A stretch of DNA of 64,000 nt. Source: Bog-756 sp035534835 (lineage in GTDB: Bacteria > Actinomycetota > Acidimicrobiia > Acidimicrobiales > RAAP-2). Shown piece after piece: positions 59,674 to 64,000 of the stretch. Position 1 is the first letter of the stretch, and each line of letters begins with the position of its first letter. The notes beneath the pieces are model-generated. The model was given only the letters and a program-made list of their open reading frames with translations, was not told where the DNA came from and did not search any database. Where the stretch lies: positions 1 through 64,000 of the forward strand of contig DATLRE010000180.1 of NCBI GenBank assembly GCA_035534835.1. The letters are read 5' to 3'. The position numbers and the translations under genes are program-made.

Positions 59674-60081
59674 ATGCTCACCCTGCCCCGGACCGTCCAC
59701 GACCAGATGGTGGCCCACTGCCTGGTGGGCCTGCCCGACGAGGCGTGCGGCCTGCTGGGGGGCGACCCGGCGACCGGCGGTGCCGTCACCTGCTACCCGA
59801 CACGCAACCTGGCCGCCTCCGCCAAGCTCTACACGGTCGACCCGAAGGAACACCTGCGGGCCGACCGTGACGCCGAGGCAGGTGGCCACGCCCTCATCGG
59901 GGTCTTCCACTCCCACACCCACACCGACGCCTACCCGTCGCCCACCGACGTGGCGCAGGCGCCGGACCCGGGCTGGCACTACGTCCTCGTGTCCCTCCGC
60001 GACACCGAGCCGATGGTGCGCAGCTACCGCATCGTCGACGGCGTCGTCGAGGAGGAACCGGTCCGCCTGCTGGCCCGGTAG
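59674..60081 (+). CDS. mec: Mec/JAMM-type CysO-cysteine peptidase
   Basis: A 135-residue MPN+/JAMM metalloprotease. Glu23 in LPDEACGLLGG and the zinc motif HSHTHTDAYPSPTD (H-x-H-x7-S-x2-D) are complete. In Mycobacterium tuberculosis, Mec releases cysteine from the CysO-cysteine adduct made by CysM. Here it is the first gene of mec-cysO-cysM. The following CysO carries residues beyond its Gly-Gly, so this protease could also trim CysO (inference). ATG 59674 has GGAGGGG upstream. Confidence 0.9.
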   Translation: MLTLPRTVHDQMVAHCLVGLPDEACGLLGGDPATGGAVTCYPTRNLAASAKLYTVDPKEHLRADRDAEAGGHALIGVFHSHTHTDAYPSPTDVAQAPDPGWHYVLVSLRDTEPMVRSYRIVDGVVEEEPVRLLAR

Positions 60082-60124
60082 AATCCTCACCCGACAGGTC
60101 AAGATTCGACATCGGACCCGACGT

Positions 60125-60191
60125 CCCGCCCCTGGCGGGGCCGACGGTCCCCGTCGCCGGACCGCGAGGACCCGAACCGTCCCCGGGACGG
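60125..60191 (+). other. Structured 130-nt gap between mec and cysO
   Basis: The 130 nt between mec and cysO hold two simple stem-loops: CCCGCC-CCT-GGCGGG (60125-60139) and CCGTCC-CCG-GGACGG (60177-60191), the second ending about 9 nt before the AAAGGAG ribosome-binding site. They could be a terminator plus a structured leader. I could not match any known riboswitch (SAM, T-box) to the sequence. Confidence 0.35.
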
Positions 60192-60211
60192 CGGAACGCA
60201 AAGGAGCACCC

Positions 60212-60517
60212 GTGCCCGTCAGAGTCAACCTTCCCACCGTGTTGCGGCCCCACGCCGACGGCGCACGCACCGTCGCCGTCGACGGTTCCACCGTCGGGGA
60301 CGTGCTGACCCGCCTGGTGGCCCGGTACCCCGGTATGACCGGCCAGGTCATCGACGACTCGGGGTCGCTCCACAAGTTCGTGAACGTGTACCTCAACGAC
60401 GACGACGTCCGGTACCTGTCGGGTGTCGACACCGAGGTGGGTGCGTCGGACGAGCTGTCGATCCTCCCTGCCGTGGCCGGTGGGGCGTTCGCCTGCGGGG
60501 TGCGCCACCCGCGATGA
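60212..60517 (+). CDS. cysO: CysO-type sulfur carrier protein with C-terminal extension past Gly-Gly
   Basis: A 101-residue ThiS/MoaD-like ubiquitin-fold protein: VRVNLPTVLRPHADGARTVA, HKFVNVYLNDDDVRYLSGVD, and ELSILPAVAGG. In the known CysO the protein ends at this Gly-Gly, whose carboxylate becomes the thiocarboxylate sulfur donor. Here ten more residues (AFACGVRHPR, including one Cys) follow Gly90-Gly91, so either the tail is removed first or the protein works differently. GTG 60212 has AAAGGAG upstream. The stop overlaps the cysM start by 4 nt. Confidence 0.9.
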   Translation: MPVRVNLPTVLRPHADGARTVAVDGSTVGDVLTRLVARYPGMTGQVIDDSGSLHKFVNVYLNDDDVRYLSGVDTEVGASDELSILPAVAGGAFACGVRHPR

Positions 60518-61461
60518 CCGTCTACGGGTCGGTCCTGGACCTCATCGGCAACACGCCGCTGGTCGACATCACGGCCCTGAGCCCCAATCCGGACGTCCGG
60601 ATCCTCATGAAGCTCGAGGGCCAGAACCCGGGCGGATCGGTCAAGGACCGCATCGCGCTGGCGATGATCGAGCAGGCCGAGCGCGACGGGATCCTCCACC
60701 CGGGCGCCACGCTCATCGAGGCGTCGTCGGGCAACACCGGCATCGGAATGGCCCTGGTGTGCCGGATCAAGGGCTACAAGCTGAAGGTGGTGCTCGCCAC
60801 CAACGTCTCGATCGAGCGCCGTCAGCTCCTCGAGTCGTGGGGCGCCGAGATCATCGAGTCGCCGGGGTCCGAGGGCTCGAACGGGGCCGTTCGCCGGGCC
60901 CGCGCCCTGGCCGCCGAGCACCCCGAGTGGACCTTCCTGTACCAGTACGCGAACCCGGCCAACCCCCGGGCCCACTACGAGGGGACCGGTCCCGAGATCT
61001 GGCGCGACTGCCCCGAGGTCACCCACTTCGTCGCCGGCCTCGGCACCTCGGGCACCCTGCTGGGCGTGGGCCGCTACCTGAAGGAGCGGAACCCCGCCGT
61101 CAAGGTGCTCGCCATCGAACCACCGGCCGGGGAGCTCGTCGACGGACTGCGCAACCTCGACGACGGCTACATCCCGCCGATCTTCGTCGCCAACGGCGGG
61201 GCCGAACTCCTCGACGGAAAGCGCATCGTCCGCCCCCGCGAGTCCATCGAGTGGACCCGGAGGCTGACCGAGGTCGGCATCTTCGCCGGGATCTCGTCGG
61301 GGGCCATCCTGGCCGGTGCCGTCCGGGCGGCGTCCACGCTCGAGTCGGGCGTGATCGTCACCGTGTGCTGCGACGCGGGGTGGAAGTACCTCTCGACCGG
61401 GGCCTGGACCGACGACATCGACATCGTCGAGGCGCGGGCGAGGGAGATCACCTACTTCTAG
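60514..61461 (+). CDS. cysM: Cysteine synthase CysM (CysO-dependent type)
   Basis: A 315-residue fold-type II PLP enzyme: DLIGNTPLVDITALSPNPDV, the PLP lysine in GQNPGGSVKDRIALAMIEQA, EASSGNTGIGMALVCRIKGY, and GLGTSGTLLGVGRYLKE. The operon with cysO and mec matches the mycobacterial pathway, which uses O-phosphoserine and CysO thiocarboxylate; the same substrates are expected. ATG 60514 overlaps cysO (ATGA). A GATCC microsatellite follows the stop. Confidence 0.93.
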   Translation: MTVYGSVLDLIGNTPLVDITALSPNPDVRILMKLEGQNPGGSVKDRIALAMIEQAERDGILHPGATLIEASSGNTGIGMALVCRIKGYKLKVVLATNVSIERRQLLESWGAEIIESPGSEGSNGAVRRARALAAEHPEWTFLYQYANPANPRAHYEGTGPEIWRDCPEVTHFVAGLGTSGTLLGVGRYLKERNPAVKVLAIEPPAGELVDGLRNLDDGYIPPIFVANGGAELLDGKRIVRPRESIEWTRRLTEVGIFAGISSGAILAGAVRAASTLESGVIVTVCCDAGWKYLSTGAWTDDIDIVEARAREITYF

Positions 61462-61465
61462 GCCC

Positions 61466-61495
61466 GATCCGATCCGATCCGATCCGATCCGATCC
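61466..61495. repeat. GATCC pentanucleotide microsatellite (six units)
   Basis: Six perfect tandem GATCC units begin 4 nt after the cysM stop, bounded by GGCCC before and GGGCC after, so the whole 40 bp can fold on itself through the GATC palindromes and the GGCCC/GGGCC ends. It may act as the cysM terminator. Pure short repeats of this kind vary in length by slippage. Confidence 0.9.
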
Positions 61496-61565
61496 GGGCC
61501 GGTGCGGTCGGGCACGGCCGCCGGGATGCCCCAGGAAGCCGTCCGGCACGGCCTAACCTGGGCCG

Positions 61566-62351
61566 ATGCCTTCCTCCCGGTCCACCAGGGCCGCTCCGAC
61601 GACGGTGGCCACGGACCCCGGGGACGCGTTCACGCTGACCGTGCTCGGATGTGACGGCAGCTGGCCCGGCCCGGGCGGCGCCGGCAGCGGGTACCTGGTC
61701 CGGATCTGCGACACCGCCGTGGTGCTCGACGCCGGGCCCGGAACCTTCGCCACCCTCCAGCAGGTGATCGACCCGGCCGAGGTCGACGCCGTGGTCATCA
61801 GCCACCACCACCACGACCACTGGACCGACCTGTTCGCCATGGACGCCCACGCCCGCTTCGGTGCGCGCCCGCGCCGGGCGCCGCTCCCCGTGTACGCGCC
61901 GGCCCGGGTGGCCGAGCTGGCGGGGTCGGACAGCACCTCCATGCTCGAGTGGCACGAGATCACCCACGGCGCCCGGGCGGGCATCGGTGAGGCATCGTGC
62001 GCGTTCCACCGGACCGACCACGCGGAGGAGACCCTGGCCGTCCGCATCGACGGAGCGGGTCGGGCCCTCGGCTACTCTGCCGATTCGGGCCCGGACTGGT
62101 CGGTCCACGAACTCGGGAGCGGGTTGGACCTGCTCCTGTGCGAGGCCACCTACACGGCCGAGCACGAGGGCACCGCCGGGCACCTGAGCGCCCGTCAGGC
62201 CGGTGCGGCCGCACGGGACGCCGGCGCCCGGCGCCTGGTACTCACCCACCGGTGGCCGACCGTCGACGCCGCTGCCGTGGCGGAGGAGGCCGAGGCCGCA
62301 TTCGGCGGTCCGGTGGAGCACGCGATGATCGGAAGGGAATTCGAGCTGTGA
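61566..62351 (+). CDS. MBL-fold phosphodiesterase-like hydrolase (Rv1339-like)
   Basis: A 261-residue metallo-beta-lactamase-fold protein: FTLTVLGCDGSWPGPGGAGS, DAVVISHHHHDHWTDLFAMD with the zinc H-x-H-x-D-H, and the late GTAGHLSARQAGAAARDAGA with RLVLTHRWP. Its place between cysM and rph matches Rv1339 of M. tuberculosis, an atypical cyclic-nucleotide phosphodiesterase; by synteny this may cleave cAMP. TAACCT ends 6 nt before ATG 61566. The stop overlaps rph (GTGA). murI, which lies here in mycobacteria, is missing. Confidence 0.85.
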   Translation: MPSSRSTRAAPTTVATDPGDAFTLTVLGCDGSWPGPGGAGSGYLVRICDTAVVLDAGPGTFATLQQVIDPAEVDAVVISHHHHDHWTDLFAMDAHARFGARPRRAPLPVYAPARVAELAGSDSTSMLEWHEITHGARAGIGEASCAFHRTDHAEETLAVRIDGAGRALGYSADSGPDWSVHELGSGLDLLLCEATYTAEHEGTAGHLSARQAGAAARDAGARRLVLTHRWPTVDAAAVAEEAEAAFGGPVEHAMIGREFEL

Positions 62352-63100
62352 GCGGAGACAACCGGGCCAATCGGTCCGACGGGAGGGCGATCGACGAACT
62401 GCGGACGGCCTCGTTCGAGCGGGACTTCACCGTCTTCGCCCCCGGGTCGGTCCTGGTGTCCATGGGCCGGACGCGGGTGCTGTGCACCGCGTCGGTGGAG
62501 GAGCGCGTCCCCCCGTGGATGCGGGGTTCGGGCAAGGGCTGGGTCACCGCCGAGTACTCGATGCTGCCCGGGTCCACCGGCGAACGGGTGAGCCGCGAGG
62601 CGGCCAAGGGCAAGCAGTCGGGCCGGACCCAGGAGATCCAGCGCCTGATCGGCCGCTCGCTGCGCTCGGTCTGCGACATGGTCGCCCTGGGTGAGCTCCA
62701 GATCACGGTGGACTGCGACGTGCTCCAGGCGGACGGCGGTACGCGGACGGCGTCGATCTGCGGTGCCTACGTGGCGCTGCACGACGCGCTGACCCGCCTG
62801 GTCCAGAAGGGAACCCTCCGTGCCAACCCGCTGTCCGAGGGTGTGGCCGCCATCTCGGTGGGTGTGGTCGACGGCGTCTGCATGCTCGACCTCCCCTACG
62901 AGGAGGACAGCCGGGCCGAGGTCGACATGAACGTGGTCATGACGTCGTCGGGCCGGTTCATCGAGGTCCAGGGCACCGCGGAGGGCATGCCCTTCACCAA
63001 GGACGAGATGGACGAGATGCTGAGCCTGGCCGAGCACGGGATCGCCCAGCTCCTCGACCTCCAGACGGCGACCCTGGCCGAGCCGCCGGCGCCACGCTGA
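62348..63100 (+). CDS. rph: Ribonuclease PH
   Basis: A 250-residue RNase PH that trims tRNA 3' ends phosphorolytically: RSDGRAIDELRTASFERDFT, GSVLVSMGRTRVLCTASVEE, GWVTAEYSMLPGSTGERVSR and DCDVLQADGGTRTASICGAY are all conserved. GTG 62348 overlaps the previous stop as GTGA; longer frames are unconserved. It is cotranscribed with the phosphodiesterase and probably with rdgB, 17 bp downstream. Confidence 0.95.
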   Translation: MSGDNRANRSDGRAIDELRTASFERDFTVFAPGSVLVSMGRTRVLCTASVEERVPPWMRGSGKGWVTAEYSMLPGSTGERVSREAAKGKQSGRTQEIQRLIGRSLRSVCDMVALGELQITVDCDVLQADGGTRTASICGAYVALHDALTRLVQKGTLRANPLSEGVAAISVGVVDGVCMLDLPYEEDSRAEVDMNVVMTSSGRFIEVQGTAEGMPFTKDEMDEMLSLAEHGIAQLLDLQTATLAEPPAPR

Positions 63101-63117
63101 CCGGGGCGCAGGACACC

Positions 63118-63729
63118 GTGCCCGACCTCACCCTGGTGCTCGCCAGCGCCAACCCCGACAAGGCCGCCGAGATCGCCGACATCCTGGGGTCGGTCCCCGG
63201 GCTGACGCTCGTCCCGCGCCCGGCGGACGTTCCCGACGTGGAGGAGACGGGGGACACCCTCGAGGCGAACGCCCGGCTGAAGGCGCGGGCGCTGTGCGAG
63301 GCGACGGGGCTCGCCGCGGTGGCCGACGACACCGGGCTCGAGGTAGACGCCCTGGACGGCGCCCCCGGCGTCTACTCGGCCCGGTTCGCCGGTGAGGGCG
63401 CCACCTATGCGGCCAACGTCGCCCGCATGCTGGCCGAGCTCGAACGGGTCGGCGCGACCGGACCCGGGGCCCGGCGGGCGCGGTTCCGGAGCGTGGCCTT
63501 CGTCGCCTATCCCGACGGGAGTGAGCTGTGGGTCGAGGGCGAGGTGGCCGGGACGATCACTCCCGACGCACGCGGCGATGCCGGCTTCGGGTACGACCCG
63601 ATCTTCGCACCCGACGGCTACGACGGGCGCACCTTCGCCCAGATGTCGGCCGAGGAGAAGCACGCCGTGTCCCACCGGGGTCGTGCGTTCCGGGCGCTGG
63701 CCGAACGGCTGGCGGGGACGGTGCCGTGA
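63118..63729 (+). CDS. rdgB: dITP/XTP pyrophosphatase (RdgB/HAM1)
   Basis: A 203-residue house-cleaning pyrophosphatase that removes dITP and XTP. LVLASANPDKAAEIADILGS, ETGDTLEANARLKARALCEA, AVADDTGLEVDALDGAPGVY and GFGYDPIFAPDGYDGRTFAQ are diagnostic, ending SHRGRAFRALAERL. GTG 63118 is set by homology. The rph-rdgB order is the same as in mycobacteria. The stop overlaps the next start (GTGA). Confidence 0.95.
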   Translation: MPDLTLVLASANPDKAAEIADILGSVPGLTLVPRPADVPDVEETGDTLEANARLKARALCEATGLAAVADDTGLEVDALDGAPGVYSARFAGEGATYAANVARMLAELERVGATGPGARRARFRSVAFVAYPDGSELWVEGEVAGTITPDARGDAGFGYDPIFAPDGYDGRTFAQMSAEEKHAVSHRGRAFRALAERLAGTVP

Positions 63730-64000
63730 CCCCGTCGATCGTGCGCACCGCCGCCGGGCGCGCCCGCAGGGTGCTGGTCGAGTTGGCGGCCGGTCACGGC
63801 CGGGTGCGCGCCCTGGTGGCCCGGGGCGGGGCCGAGCTGACGGCGGCGGCCGAGCGCGCCACGGCGTTGGCCGAGGCGCGCCGCGCCGGTGTGCCCGACG
63901 CCTACGGCGGTGCGTACTTCGGCGAGGGCCGCGACGCGGCGGGCGACCGAGAGGGTCGCTCGGGTTACGCCCGATACGACCGGATCGCCTCCAACGCCGA
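63726..64000 (+). CDS. Partial protein, possibly SAM-dependent methyltransferase N-terminus
   Basis: GTG 63726 overlaps the rdgB stop as GTGA, and the frame runs open to the window edge (about 91 residues). The N-terminus is helical and Arg/Ala-rich. The visible end reads DAYGGAYFGEGRDAAGDREG then SGYARYDRIASNA, a style I associate with the region before the SAM site in some class I methyltransferases of actinomycetes. The catalytic part is outside the window, so the call is tentative. Confidence 0.4.
   Translation, partial: MTPSIVRTAAGRARRVLVELAAGHGRVRALVARGGAELTAAAERATALAEARRAGVPDAYGGAYFGEGRDAAGDREGRSGYARYDRIASNA

Noticed and set aside
60082..60211. SAM- or cysteine-responsive riboswitch before cysO
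   Set aside because: Two simple hairpins are present but no conserved riboswitch core; kept only as a structured gap.
1..64000. Many long alternative-frame ORFs, some over 500 codons (for example 16033-20784, 42617-45784)
   Set aside because: They run through several well-supported genes on the other strand or frame, are Arg/Pro/Ala-rich and show no domain; they reflect the scarcity of stop codons in about 70% GC DNA.
1..64000. CRISPR arrays, phage genes, insertion sequences, restriction or abortive-infection systems
   Set aside because: No regularly spaced repeats, transposase/integrase motifs or recognisable defence genes were seen.

Overview
The window is about 70% GC chromosomal DNA with dense, bidirectional gene packing. 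It suggests a free-living, aerobic, mycothiol- and F420-using actinomycete, most probably of the class Acidimicrobiia. The taxonomic clues are a mycothiol S-conjugate amidase (Mca-like), a mycothiol-dependent isomerase-family protein, three F420-type luciferase-like (LLM) oxidoreductases, the actinobacterial mec-cysO-cysM block, and an NlpC/P60 protein with tandem GYWLVASDGGxFxFGDA repeats, which I associate with Acidimicrobiia. I see no insertion sequence, prophage, CRISPR array or rRNA. There is one tRNA (Gly-UCC) and one tmRNA.

Layout. 1-8.6 kb: PspA (cut by the left edge), Mca, an SCP2 protein, a ChbG/YdjC-like protein with substituted metal ligands, an LLM enzyme, a type II lumazine synthase behind a KstR-like palindrome, a divergent MarR/pirin pair, PurE and a second LLM enzyme. 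8.6-14.6 kb: TauE/SafE, a DsbA-like protein, PAP2, a RecB-like nuclease, a hydrolase, DedA and a second PIG-L deacetylase. 14.6-34.5 kb: three c-di-GMP turnover proteins (GGDEF, GGDEF-EAL, PAS-GGDEF-EAL) interleaved with unrelated genes. All three have a FliA/WhiG-type promoter placed so that the start codon lies at about +1. Between them are an MFS pump, a CoA-transferase, tRNA-Gly, a TrmA/RlmD-type methyltransferase, a secreted PHM-like copper monooxygenase, and a kinase plus sphingosine-1-phosphate lyase pair.

34.6-47.4 kb: a CopC-CopD fusion, the repeat-bearing NlpC/P60 protein, SDR and acyl-CoA dehydrogenase, a secreted CocE-type hydrolase divergent from an MFS pump, formate-tetrahydrofolate ligase, and a glutathione synthetase next to a glutathione S-transferase homologue. 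47.4-52.6 kb: a likely catabolic operon (LLM, SDR, TetR, DUF1330-like, haloalkane dehalogenase, phosphotriesterase-like lactonase) behind two tandem copies of TGTCA-N7-TGACA. 52.6-58.4 kb: secreted lipase, hydrolase, an Rrf2 regulator with a TauE-type exporter, and an ArsR-SRPBCC pair. 58.6-64 kb: ssrA and smpB, then mec-cysO-cysM, an Rv1339-like phosphodiesterase, rph, rdgB and a partial gene, as in Mycobacterium but without murI and the rhomboid gene.

Two themes run through the window. Many genes (17 counted, plus the three sigma-28-type ones) have a TANNNT element ending 6-8 nt before ATG/GTG, which indicates widespread leaderless transcription; this also exposes two small upstream ORFs. 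The c-di-GMP genes appear to form a small regulon of an alternative sigma factor. All functions are read from sequence motifs and remembered family features; no database search was run.
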